Part shown: piece after piece, positions 18,072 through 25,947 of the stretch
How the letters are laid out: every line of letters begins with the position of its first letter
How positions within the stretch are numbered: the first letter of the stretch is position 1
Assembly (NCBI RefSeq): GCF_030546645.1
Contig: NZ_JAUOTO010000009.1
Coordinates: forward strand, 186,001 to 250,000
Source of the DNA: Flavitalea plasmicola
Lineage (GTDB): Bacteria > Bacteroidota > Bacteroidia > Chitinophagales > Chitinophagaceae
Length of the DNA stretch: 64,000 bases
Direction of reading: 5' to 3'
The notes under the pieces: generated by a model
The model's database searches: none
Seen by the model: only the letters and a program-made list of their open reading frames with translations
Told to the model about the DNA's origin: nothing
Translations under genes and position numbers: made by a program

Positions 18072-18482
18072 TTATAACTTCGTTACAACGGTGCTTTCAG
18101 TGATGGTGCTGGTTACTGCGAACTGGCGCACGATCTCGTTGGCGTTGTTACGGATGACGAAAGTAGGGCGGATATCAGCTTCTTCTTTCTGTACGTATAC
18201 CGATTTGCTGAAATGCACGTCGCTGAACTGTTTGCGGTAAACTACGTCACCGGCGTCGTTCTTGATGATCAGCCAGAATTTTTCGGCAGTAGGGTTTTCG
18301 AACTCTACGCGGAAGGCAACCTGGTCTGCGGTGGAACCGATGTATTGAACGGAAACCTGTTCGTCGGAGAGCTTTTCTTTCTTGCTGCCGTCGTTAGCCA
18401 GGCTGGCCAGGGGGTTGCTTACAAAGAATACAACTGCTACTGCTGCTGCTGTCAGGGTCTTTACTACATGATTGCTTTTCAT
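18072..18482 (-). CDS. Small secreted beta-rich protein, paralogue B
   Basis: 136 residues, full-length paralogue of the product of 17153-17575. It shares the signal peptide type (...V-F-F-V-S-N-P-L-A-S-L-A-N), the E-Q-V-S-V-Q-Y-I-G segment, F-W-L-I-I-K-N-D-A-G-D-V-V-Y-R-K-Q-F and the V-V-T-K-L end. It has its own promoter and terminator, so the copies are separate transcription units. The name and function are unknown. The strongest conservation is in the central strand region, which suggests a shared binding or structural role in the envelope. Confidence 0.8.
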   Translation of the reverse strand: MKSNHVVKTLTAAAVAVVFFVSNPLASLANDGSKKEKLSDEQVSVQYIGSTADQVAFRVEFENPTAEKFWLIIKNDAGDVVYRKQFSDVHFSKSVYVQKEEADIRPTFVIRNNANEIVRQFAVTSTITESTVVTKL

Positions 18483-18796
18483 AATATTTTGTTTTTGTTA
18501 TTTACGAAATTTTGTTAACTATTCGTATGGGGAAGCAATCATCTCTTTTGACAGTACAAAAATAGGAAGGCGGAGGGGGGCATACAAGCCTAGTTTTTGC
18601 CGTTTTTATTACGCCAAACCGGACTTGCGTCGGCTGAAACCCTTGACAGACAAGGGATTTAACATTTTTTTGATATGATTACCAAGGGTTTTTCAGGGGG
18701 AAGACCGGGCTGGAAAAGAGTGCAAAAGTTCATTGTAAATGGAAAAACATGCGATGTGGGGAAAGGGAATGAGGAGAAAATACTTATTTTCAGTAT
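18483..18796. other. Divergent intergenic region before the tricorn-like protease
   Basis: 314 bases. It carries the paralogue B promoter on the minus strand (18557-18587) and a CCCTTG-N5-CAAGGG inverted repeat at 18640-18656 followed by an A/T-rich stretch, which could be a regulator site or a weak hairpin. No ORF or RNA gene is visible. Confidence 0.5.
18557..18587 (-). promoter_or_regulatory. Bacteroidota promoter of secreted paralogue B
   Basis: On the minus strand TATTTTTG (18557-18564) matches TAnnTTTG and TTG (18585-18587) lies 20 bases upstream of it, the same spacing as for paralogue A. The expected leader is only about 70 bases, shorter than that of paralogue A. Confidence 0.6.
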
Positions 18797-21700
18797 ATGA
18801 AGAAACTACTGCTTCTACTCGCCATCGGCTGCCGATGGCTGGTAGGTTATTCGCAAGAGGAACCTTTATGGATGCGTTATCCTGCTATTTCGCCTGATGG
18901 GCAAACCATATTATTCAGCTATAGAGGTGATATTTATAAGGTGCCGGTGTCGGGAGGGACGGCTGTGCCGCTGACTATCAGTGAGGCGTATGAGTTCTCG
19001 CCGGTGTGGAGTCATGATGGAAAATACATTGCATTTGCCTCTGACCGGTATGGAAATTTCGACGTATTCGTGATGCCGGCCACGGGCGGAGAGGCGCGCA
19101 GGCTGACCTACCATTCCATGGGCGAGATACCCAGCAGCTTTTCGGCGGATGATAAGAAGGTGATCTTTTCCGCTCACCGTCAGGATATTTCCACCGATGC
19201 GCAATTCCCTATTACGTTGATGTCGGAGCTATACAGCGTACCCGTCAGTGGAGGTAAGGTGAGCCAGGTATTGCCCGTACCTGCATTAGCGGCAACTGTC
19301 AGCGCTTCGGGAGATAAGTTGATATATGAGGACCTGAAGGGTTACGAGAACAACTGGCGCAAGCATCATACTTCCGCCATTGCGCGGGATATCTGGTTGT
19401 ATGACATGAAAGCGGGTAAGTATTCCCGACTTACCAAATTCAACGGAGAGGATCGTAATCCTGTCTTCGACTCCAACGATAAGGATTTTTATTATCTCAG
19501 CGAGCAGAGCGGCTCATTCAATATATATAAGAGCAGTGTGCAGGACCCGGCTACTTCGACGGCTCTTACTCATTTCAGCAAGCACCCGGTGAGGTTTTTG
19601 ACCAGGGCCAATGACAATACGCTGTGTTTTGGATTCGATGGAGAGATCTATATTAAACGGGGGGCGGGCGAGCCGCAAAAAGTGCCTGTGCGGATAGCCG
19701 AAGATGGCCGGGTAGTAGTGGAAAGAACGTTGCCGGTGAATGGAGGATTGACGGAAATGAAATTATCGCCCAATGGCAAGGAGATTGCTTTCGTGTTCCG
19801 GGGCGAGATCTTTGTCGTCAGCGTAACGGGCGGGGTCACCAAGCGGATCACCAACACTCCCTGGCAGGAGCGGGGTGTCAGCTTTAGTCCTGACGGCCGC
19901 AATCTTGTTTTTGCCGCGGAGAAGAATGGCAGCTGGAACATCTATACGGTGTCCATCAGCCGTAAGGAGGAGCCTTATTTCTATGCATCTACCGTGCTGA
20001 AGGAGGAAACGGTGATCGCCACGGGCGCGGAGGAATTTCAGCCGGCTTATTCTCCCGATGGCAAGGAAGTGGCTTACCTGGAGGACAGGGTGACATTGAA
20101 AGTGGTTAACCTGGCCAGCAAGAAGGTGAGGGCCATTCTACCTGCCGACAGGAACTATTCGTATGCCGACGGGGACCAATATTATCAATGGTCGCCTGAC
20201 GGAAAATGGTTCCTGGTGCAGTTCGGCCCGCCTGAAAGGGTAATGACGCCGGAGGTAGGACTCATCGCTTCGGATGGGAAGTCACCTGTGATCAACCTCA
20301 CGCTCAGCGGATATAATGATGTCAGTCCCAAGTGGGCCATGGGTGGGAAGATGATGATCTGGGGTTCGGACCGGGATGGAGCCCTGCAACAGGGAGGCGG
20401 CTCTATCACTGGAGATGTGTTCGGAATGTTCTTTACGAAGGATGCTTTTGACCGATTTAAGCTTTCCGAGGAGGATTTTACCTTATTGAAAGAGCAGGAG
20501 GAAAAGAAGGATAAGGATAAGAAGAAGGACAGTGCGGACAAGAAAAAGGATAGTCCAAAAGAGATCAGGATCGAATGGGGTAACCTCACGGACCGTAAGC
20601 TGAAGCTCACTACGCATACATCGAATGCAAATGACTGGTTGTTGTCCAAGGACGGGGATAAGCTCTACTATCTTACTGCGTTTGAAAAAGGTGTTGACCT
20701 GTGGGTGACGGAGCTGCGTACCCATGAGACAAAGCTATTTGCAAAGCTGGGGGTTCGCTATGGAGGTATGGAGCTGTCGAATGACGGGAAATTTATTTAC
20801 GTACTGGCAGAAGGCAAGGTGAGGAAGATCGACGTTCAAAGCGGCAAGGCCGAGCCGGTGGCCATCGATGGAGAGATGTTGTTGAAGGAGCCGGAAGAGA
20901 AGGCTTATATTTTCGATCATGCCTGGCGGCAGGTGAAAGCGAAGTATTATGTCGTGGATATGAATGGCGTGGATTGGGATTTTTATTATACGGCATATAA
21001 GAAGTTCCTTCCGTACATCAATAATGATTATGATTTTGCGGAAATGCTCAGTGAGATGCTGGGTGAGCTGAATGTCAGCCATACCGGGTGCCGGTATTCC
21101 GGCAACAGCCAGCGGGGGAATGACCAGACGGCTTCCCTGGGGATCTTGTATGATTACAGCTATACCGGGGCGGGTCTGAGGATCACGGAGGTCATCGACG
21201 GAGGGCCACTGGACAAGTCGGCCTCGAAGACGCGTCCCGGCACGATCCTGGAGAAAATAGATGGAGTGGCTATCTCCGACAGTATCGATCATTATAGTTT
21301 GTTGAACAGAAAGGCCGATAAGCTTACTTTATTATCGCTGTATGATCCCCTCACCCACGTGCGGTGGGAAGAGACGGCGAAACCTATTTCCATGGGGGAG
21401 GAGAATCAGCTGCTGTACAACCGGTGGGTGAGGATGCGCAGAAAGGAAACCGACTCTTTATCCGGTGGGAAGATCGGGTATATCCATGTGCGGGCCATGA
21501 ATGACGCGAGCATGCGGGTAGTGTTTGAAGAGGCATTGGGCCGCAATATCGGTAAGGAAGCCCTGATCATCGATACGCGCTTCAATGGAGGCGGCAATAT
21601 CCATGAGCAATTATCGGATTTCCTCAGCGGCAAAAAGTATTTCGACATCATACCGCATGGGCAATATGTAGGGTCGGAGCCATCTGAAAAATGGGTGAAG

Positions 21701-22015
21701 CCCTCGATCGTATTGATCGGCGAATCCAACTATTCCGATGCGCATCTTTTCCCAGCGGCGTATAAGCTAAAGAATATAGGAAAAACCCTGGGCATGCCGA
21801 TCCCGGGGACGGGTACCTTTGTCTGGTGGGAAACGCAGATCGATCCCGGGCTGGTATTTGGCATGCCCATGGGCGGATGGCGGGCGCCGGAGGGGTATTT
21901 CGAAGAGGGACATCAGATGGAGCCGGACATACCTGTACGCAATGAGCCGGATGTCCTTTCAGCCGGTCATGATCAGCAGATAGCCGCGGCTGTGAAAGAG
22001 CTGTTGAAGAAATAG
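18797..22015 (+). CDS. Tricorn-like S41 family peptidase, exported
   Basis: 1072 residues with a signal peptide. Residues ~25-550 contain TolB/WD-like propeller repeats (I-S-P-D-G, F-S-P-D-G-R, Y-S-P-D-G-K). A very Lys/Asp-rich linker lies near 565-595, then a second propeller, a PDZ domain (~775-860) and a C-terminal S41 protease domain. His762 in E-L-N-V-S-H-T-G and Ser980-Asp981 in N-Y-S-D-A-H fit the tricorn catalytic His and Ser-Asp pair. Family knowledge: tricorn trims peptides made by other proteases; Bacteroidota homologues are exported, so this one probably degrades peptides in the periplasm. Its last 43 bases overlap the 3' end of the convergent ATP-grasp gene. Confidence 0.9.
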   Translation: MKKLLLLLAIGCRWLVGYSQEEPLWMRYPAISPDGQTILFSYRGDIYKVPVSGGTAVPLTISEAYEFSPVWSHDGKYIAFASDRYGNFDVFVMPATGGEARRLTYHSMGEIPSSFSADDKKVIFSAHRQDISTDAQFPITLMSELYSVPVSGGKVSQVLPVPALAATVSASGDKLIYEDLKGYENNWRKHHTSAIARDIWLYDMKAGKYSRLTKFNGEDRNPVFDSNDKDFYYLSEQSGSFNIYKSSVQDPATSTALTHFSKHPVRFLTRANDNTLCFGFDGEIYIKRGAGEPQKVPVRIAEDGRVVVERTLPVNGGLTEMKLSPNGKEIAFVFRGEIFVVSVTGGVTKRITNTPWQERGVSFSPDGRNLVFAAEKNGSWNIYTVSISRKEEPYFYASTVLKEETVIATGAEEFQPAYSPDGKEVAYLEDRVTLKVVNLASKKVRAILPADRNYSYADGDQYYQWSPDGKWFLVQFGPPERVMTPEVGLIASDGKSPVINLTLSGYNDVSPKWAMGGKMMIWGSDRDGALQQGGGSITGDVFGMFFTKDAFDRFKLSEEDFTLLKEQEEKKDKDKKKDSADKKKDSPKEIRIEWGNLTDRKLKLTTHTSNANDWLLSKDGDKLYYLTAFEKGVDLWVTELRTHETKLFAKLGVRYGGMELSNDGKFIYVLAEGKVRKIDVQSGKAEPVAIDGEMLLKEPEEKAYIFDHAWRQVKAKYYVVDMNGVDWDFYYTAYKKFLPYINNDYDFAEMLSEMLGELNVSHTGCRYSGNSQRGNDQTASLGILYDYSYTGAGLRITEVIDGGPLDKSASKTRPGTILEKIDGVAISDSIDHYSLLNRKADKLTLLSLYDPLTHVRWEETAKPISMGEENQLLYNRWVRMRRKETDSLSGGKIGYIHVRAMNDASMRVVFEEALGRNIGKEALIIDTRFNGGGNIHEQLSDFLSGKKYFDIIPHGQYVGSEPSEKWVKPSIVLIGESNYSDAHLFPAAYKLKNIGKTLGMPIPGTGTFVWWETQIDPGLVFGMPMGGWRAPEGYFEEGHQMEPDIPVRNEPDVLSAGHDQQIAAAVKELLKK

Positions 22016-22875
22016 GCGAACTGCTGAATAGCCAGGGTATTGCCATTGATGAAAAGAGAGGGCTCTACCAGCTCCAATTCCATTAAGGTAAAGATCTTTT
22101 TGTGCATGACACCGTCCACCCGTGCATACAGCAGTCGGGGGGTGGAGGTGAAAGGGACCGCTTTGTCCAGGATGGCTGTAGCCTGGCGAATGATGGAAGG
22201 CCCTGGCCGGGAGGGCCGGCTGTGTCCTCCAAACTGCTCCTGCACCCTGAAGTCACCTTTCTTTGCGGTCTTTTTAACCGCATGGCTATATTGCTGGCCG
22301 AAGAAGATCAGGGAATATTCTCCATCCGACTCCACTTCATCCATGAATTCCTGGATCATGTATTTACCTGTATGTAGCAGCTGGCGCAGTCTGGCGGCGT
22401 CCGGTGCGGCGGTTGTTGGAGTAGTGATCCAGGTGTTGTGTGCGGTGGCGGAGATACAGGGTTTGATCACGGCCTTTTGCCAGCCTGTGTCCTGGAAGAT
22501 GCTGTCCAGGCAGGCGTTGTTGTGATTATCCAGGAACAAAGTCGGAGGCAGGGGTACGTCCAGGTGCCGCAGGTCAGCGAGGTAGCTTTTATCCATATTC
22601 CATTCCAGTATGTCAACGGGATTGGCTACCTGCAATGGATAGCTTTCCAGGCGGCGGAGCCAGTGAAGGAAGGCCTGGGGATGCAGGTGATAGTTCCAGG
22701 TCGAACGGATGATCACTGCGTCGTAACGACCCCAGTCAATGGAGATGTCGTCCCAGGCCGCGGCCTCTACCTGATGGCCGGCGGCAACCAGTGCTGCTGC
22801 CAGGGTGCTGTCGTCCTTTGCCAGGTCCGGGCAGGAACTGCAGGTAGCAAAGGCGATCCGTTTATTCGCAGCCAC
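21973..22875 (-). CDS. ATP-grasp domain protein (RimK/glutathione-synthetase-like)
   Basis: 300 residues. An N-terminal Rossmann-like part (I-A-F-A-T-C, Y-D-A-V-I-I-R-S-T-W-N-Y) is followed by an ATP-grasp fold: nucleotide-binding lysine in K-A-V-I-K-P, the E-F-M-D-E-V-E-S-D-G-E-Y segment, and the metal-binding end L-M-E-L-E-L-V-E-P-S-L-F. Such proteins join an acid to an amine through an acyl phosphate; the substrate is unknown. It is translated after the rhodanese gene, with a 14-base overlap, so the two are co-transcribed. The 3' end overlaps the protease gene by 43 bases on the other strand. Confidence 0.8.
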   Translation of the reverse strand: MAANKRIAFATCSSCPDLAKDDSTLAAALVAAGHQVEAAAWDDISIDWGRYDAVIIRSTWNYHLHPQAFLHWLRRLESYPLQVANPVDILEWNMDKSYLADLRHLDVPLPPTLFLDNHNNACLDSIFQDTGWQKAVIKPCISATAHNTWITTPTTAAPDAARLRQLLHTGKYMIQEFMDEVESDGEYSLIFFGQQYSHAVKKTAKKGDFRVQEQFGGHSRPSRPGPSIIRQATAILDKAVPFTSTPRLLYARVDGVMHKKIFTLMELELVEPSLFINGNTLAIQQFAYFFNSSFTAAAIC

Positions 22876-23323
22876 AGACGAGGGGATTTGAGGATAATGG
22901 ACCTTTTTCCGTTGTATATCCGTCGTATTTCCACCATTCCAATCCGCCGATCATTTCTTTTACGAGAAAGCCCAGGCTGGCCAGTTTGAGGCTGCCCTTG
23001 GTAGAAGCATTGCACCCGATGCCGTCGCAATAGACGACCATCATTTTTTCTTTGGGAAGGAAGGCGGTGGTCTCCAGGTTCATGTGTTTGTGCGGAATAT
23101 TGATGGCGCCGGGGATGTGTTCCCTGGTGAAGCTTTCATGCGAGCGGGCATCGATGACGACAAAGTTGTCGATGCCATTTTCCATGTCGGCATAGACATC
23201 GGAAGGTTCTGTCTCGTGACAGAGTTTGTGCATAAAGTAGGCGACCATGGATTCGCTGCTTTGAGGAAGGTACTGGGTGATGCGTCCTCTCGTGTTGAAG
23301 TAGGTACTGGTGAGTGTAGTCAT
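22862..23323 (-). CDS. Rhodanese-like sulfurtransferase
   Basis: 153 residues, single rhodanese domain. The pattern V-V-I-D-A-R-S-H-E-S-F-T-R-E-H-I-P-G-A-I-N-I-P is typical, and the active-site loop is Y-C-D-G-I-G-C with the catalytic cysteine at residue 99. An N-terminal stretch of ~45 residues precedes the domain. It would move sulfane sulfur in the cytosol. It overlaps the ATP-grasp gene by 14 bases and is divergent from the MocR-like regulator across an 85-base region, so that regulator may control it. Confidence 0.88.
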   Translation of the reverse strand: MTTLTSTYFNTRGRITQYLPQSSESMVAYFMHKLCHETEPSDVYADMENGIDNFVVIDARSHESFTREHIPGAINIPHKHMNLETTAFLPKEKMMVVYCDGIGCNASTKGSLKLASLGFLVKEMIGGLEWWKYDGYTTEKGPLSSNPLVCGCE

Positions 23324-23343
23324 TGTTTTTGGTTTAGCTAAGT

Positions 23344-23403
23344 CAAAGATATTTGTAACTTGGTACTAGGAATTGGTCCAATTTAAATGAATTTAATAGT
23401 ACC
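23344..23403. promoter_or_regulatory. Divergent promoter/operator region, rhodanese versus MocR-like regulator
   Basis: On the minus strand TATCTTTG (23344-23351) fits the -7 box for the rhodanese gene. TTGGTAC (23360-23366) and TTGGTCC (23373-23379) are imperfect direct repeats, and a GTACC (23399-23403) lies inverted near the regulator start. MocR-family proteins usually bind direct repeats in divergent promoters, so this is a plausible site. No exact -33 element was found at the normal distance. Confidence 0.4.
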
Positions 23404-23408
23404 GCTTT

Positions 23409-24997
23409 ATGAGCAGAGCGTCCAGGCAGTTATCGCTGCCATTTATTCGTATCGACCGAAAGGTGCGGCGACCAGCGTATCAGCAGCTGTATGATGGGAT
23501 TCGCCTGGCTATCCTGGAGGGGAGGCTACGGCCGGGGGACAGGCTACCTGCCACGCGTTTGATCGCGGAAGAGCTGGGGGTATCGAGGAATATTGTGGTG
23601 ATGGCTTTCGAGCAGCTGGGGATGGAGGGGTATATACGGGGAAAGAGCGGGTCCGGGAGCTTTGTGGCGGGCTTTGAGCTGGAAGCTACAAGCGACAAGC
23701 GACAAGCTACAAGCTTCGAGCTGTGAGCCGTGAGCTGCGAGCGGGGAGTGAGGAGGTGCGAGGGGAGAGTGATGAGCTGCAAGCTTCAAGCGACAAGCTG
23801 CAAGTGGAGCGTGAGGAGGTTCAAGCAGAACGGAGATTAGGGGGAGATTTTTTACGGACATTGCAGCGGGTGGTGTTACCACGTAACACCCTCCGGGAGG
23901 AGATATTGCCTTTTCAGACGGGGCAGCCTGCTTATGACGCTTTTCCGTTTGCGGTGTGGAGCAAGCTGGCGGCCAGGGTATATCGCTACCTGGATTTTCA
24001 GCATCTGGGATATGAGGATGCGGCCGGCTATTTTCCTTTGCGGGAAGCGATCGCGGACCATCTGCGGGTGAACCGGAGCGTACAATGCGAGGCGGACCGG
24101 ATCCTCATCGTCAATGGTACGCAGCAGGCACTTGCATTATGTGCTCAGCTATTACTGCAGCCGGGGGATCGTTTCTGGATAGATAATCCCGGGTATGTGA
24201 ATGCACGTGCCGTTTTTACACTGTTTGGCGGCGAGCCATGTCCCATACCCGTGACAGGGGAGGGGCTGAATATCGACTATGCGATCCGACATCATCCGGA
24301 TGGGAAGCTGGCTTATCTCACGCCATCTCACCAGGATCCCGTGGGCGGCACTTTACCGTTGGCACAACGGCTCAGGCTGCTGGCATGGGCAAATGACCAC
24401 CGGTGCTGGCTGATCGAGGATGATTATGACAGCGAGCTCCGCTACCGGGGCAAGCCTATTCCGTCCCTGCAGGGGCTGGACACGCATGGGAATGTCATTT
24501 ACACCGGCACTTTCAGCAAAGTCCTTTTTCCGGCCCTGCGCATTGCGTATATGGTGCTGCCGGACCGGGAGACCTTCCAGGCATTCAAATCATTGAAAGC
24601 GTTGAATGACCGGCAGTCGCCGTTGACGGATCAGCTGATACTGACAGATTTTATCAAGGAAGGCTACTTTCACCGGCATCTGCGTAAGATGCGAGGAATC
24701 TATAACCAGCGATTGCAATGCCTGTTAAGCGAATTGCAGGCTCATCTCTCCGACCGCCTTTCATTCACGGATCCTTCCGCGGGGATGCATCTGGCGGCTT
24801 ATTTTTCGACGCCAGTCGATGAGGTACGGCTCATGCAGGCGGCGGCAGCCAGGAAGCTGGTGTTACCCAGTCTGCGGGAATATACATTGGGGGCTTACGA
24901 TCGTCCGGGCATTCTGCTGGGATATGCCGCGTTTCCCGAAGAAAAGATCCGTAAAGCAGTGAGGGCGCTGGCAGAATGCTTTGCTGAAATTAGTTGA
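23409..24997 (+). pseudogene. MocR/PdxR-type regulator split by a frame change at a 7-bp repeat array
   Basis: Two adjoining frames. 23409-23726 codes 105 residues with a GntR-type winged helix (R-R-P-A-Y-Q-Q-L-Y-D-G-I-R...L-P-A-T-R-L-I-A-E-E-L-G-V-S-R-N). 23723-24997 (GTG start, overlap GTGA) codes 424 residues of a type-I aminotransferase-like domain with the PLP lysine in G-T-F-S-K (residue 266), D-D-Y-D-S-E-L-R-Y-R and L-T-P-S-H-Q. These are the two halves of one MocR protein. The join lies in a 22-unit heptanucleotide array. Both frames are open between 23678 and 23723, so one added 7-bp unit there, or two lost, would make a protein of about 531 residues. It may be a pseudogene, a phase-variable gene or two co-translated proteins. 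Confidence 0.85.
23676..23829 (+). repeat. Heptanucleotide tandem array 2, inside the MocR-like gene
   Basis: 22 consecutive 7-base units in unbroken phase. Early units are close to AAGCTAC, AAGCGAC or AAGCTTC; later ones drift to GAGCTGC, GAGTGAG, GAGGTGC or GAGGGGA and then return to AAGCTGC. It codes a heptad pattern in both frames used (E-A-T-S-D-K-R-Q-A-T-S then S-D-E-L-Q-A-S-S-D-K-L-Q). It fills the linker between the DNA-binding and aminotransferase-like domains. Confidence 0.93.
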
Positions 24998-25012
24998 TTT
25001 TGTCAACTAATT
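24988..25012. promoter_or_regulatory. Palindromic operator upstream of the MarR-type regulator
   Basis: AATTAGTTGA (24988-24997) and TCAACTAATT (25003-25012) are perfect inverted arms around TTTTG. It ends 16 bases before the MarR ATG at 25029 and overlaps the stop codon of the preceding gene. Symmetric sites of this kind are typical MarR targets, so autoregulation is likely. Confidence 0.7.
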
Positions 25013-25028
25013 GCCTTATCTTTCCTAC

Positions 25029-25466
25029 ATGAAGCAGACAATCATTGAAGAAGTAAGGGCTTTTAGCAGGTGGTATACCCGGATCATCGGGCTGCTGGAT
25101 GGTCATATCCTTGACAGTTCCTTTAGTCTTCCGGAGGCGAGGGTACTTTATGAGATGTATCACAGGGAGGGCATACAGGCGGGCGAGATGACGGCGTTGC
25201 TGGGTATCGACAAAGGGTATCTGAGCAGGATGCTGGATCAATTTTCCCGGAAATCATTGATCGTCCGTAAGCGGTCGTTGGAGGACGGTCGTGTACAGCA
25301 TCTTTTCCTCACAGCAAAGGGTCGTGCCGCGTTCGAATCATTGGACAGGGCTTCCATTGCGCAGGTGAAGCGATTGCTTGCACCTTTGGCGGAGGAGGAC
25401 AGGAGCAGGCTGGTGCTGCATATGCATGAGATACAAAAAATAATCACCCAATATGGACACGCATAA
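25029..25466 (+). CDS. MarR-family transcriptional regulator
   Basis: 145 residues from the ATG at 25029. Winged-helix layout: an N-terminal dimerisation helix (I-E-E-V-R-A-F-S-R-W-Y-T-R), the recognition region L-L-G-I-D-K-G-Y-L-S-R-M-L-D and the wing (R-S-L-E-D-G-R-V-Q-H-L-F-L-T-A-K-G-R). It overlaps the next gene, a GNAT acetyltransferase, by 14 bases. In many bacteria these two domains are one fused polypeptide with the same order, so this is a split form. A perfect palindrome just upstream is the likely autoregulatory operator. Confidence 0.9.
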   Translation: MKQTIIEEVRAFSRWYTRIIGLLDGHILDSSFSLPEARVLYEMYHREGIQAGEMTALLGIDKGYLSRMLDQFSRKSLIVRKRSLEDGRVQHLFLTAKGRAAFESLDRASIAQVKRLLAPLAEEDRSRLVLHMHEIQKIITQYGHA

Positions 25467-25947
25467 TATCACGATACGTACGGAGCTAAGGCCAGGCGAT
25501 ATAGGCTATATCATACATCTGCATGGCAAGTTATATGGGCAGGAATATGCTTTTGACGTTGGGTTCGAGGCATATGTCGCGCAGGGGATGTGTGAGTTCC
25601 TCAGGCAGTATGATCCTGTAAAAGACAGGGTATGGATCTGTGAGGACCGGGGGAGGATCATCGGTTTTCTTCTGTTGATGCACCGGGAGGGGGATGCTGC
25701 GCAGCTGCGGTATTTCATATTGGAGCCTGCTTACAGGGGGCTTGGGCTTGGTAAGCGGCTACTGGGCCTTTATATGGAGCATTTGCGGAAGGAGGGTTAT
25801 CGCAGCAGCTATTTGTGGACCACGCATGAGCAGGCGGCGGCGGCTTCATTGTACAAGCGATATGGATTTGTGCTGGCGGAGGAGAAGGCGTCCGATGCTT
25901 TCGGAAAATCACTTTACGAGCAAAAATACGAGCTACATGATATTTAG
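25453..25947 (+). CDS. GNAT-family N-acetyltransferase
   Basis: 164 residues. The start reads [20 protein letters not shown], characteristic of the acetyltransferase half of MarR-GNAT fusion proteins. The acetyl-CoA loop is [11 protein letters not shown] (motif A), and Y-K-R-Y-G-F precedes the C-terminal strand. It transfers an acetyl group to an amine; the acceptor is unknown. It overlaps the MarR gene by 14 bases and its stop overlaps the stop of the convergent hybrid kinase by 3 bases. Confidence 0.9.
   Translation: MDTHNITIRTELRPGDIGYIIHLHGKLYGQEYAFDVGFEAYVAQGMCEFLRQYDPVKDRVWICEDRGRIIGFLLLMHREGDAAQLRYFILEPAYRGLGLGKRLLGLYMEHLRKEGYRSSYLWTTHEQAAAASLYKRYGFVLAEEKASDAFGKSLYEQKYELHDI

Noticed and set aside
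18640-18656. CCCTTG-N5-CAAGGG as a terminator
   Set aside because: No gene ends nearby on either strand that would need it, and the stem is only 6 bp; left as a weak inverted repeat in the intergenic entry.
23480-23882. Minus-strand frames over the MocR-like repeat array with Ser/Leu/Ala heptads
   Set aside because: They are the reverse reading of the repeat array and have no other support.
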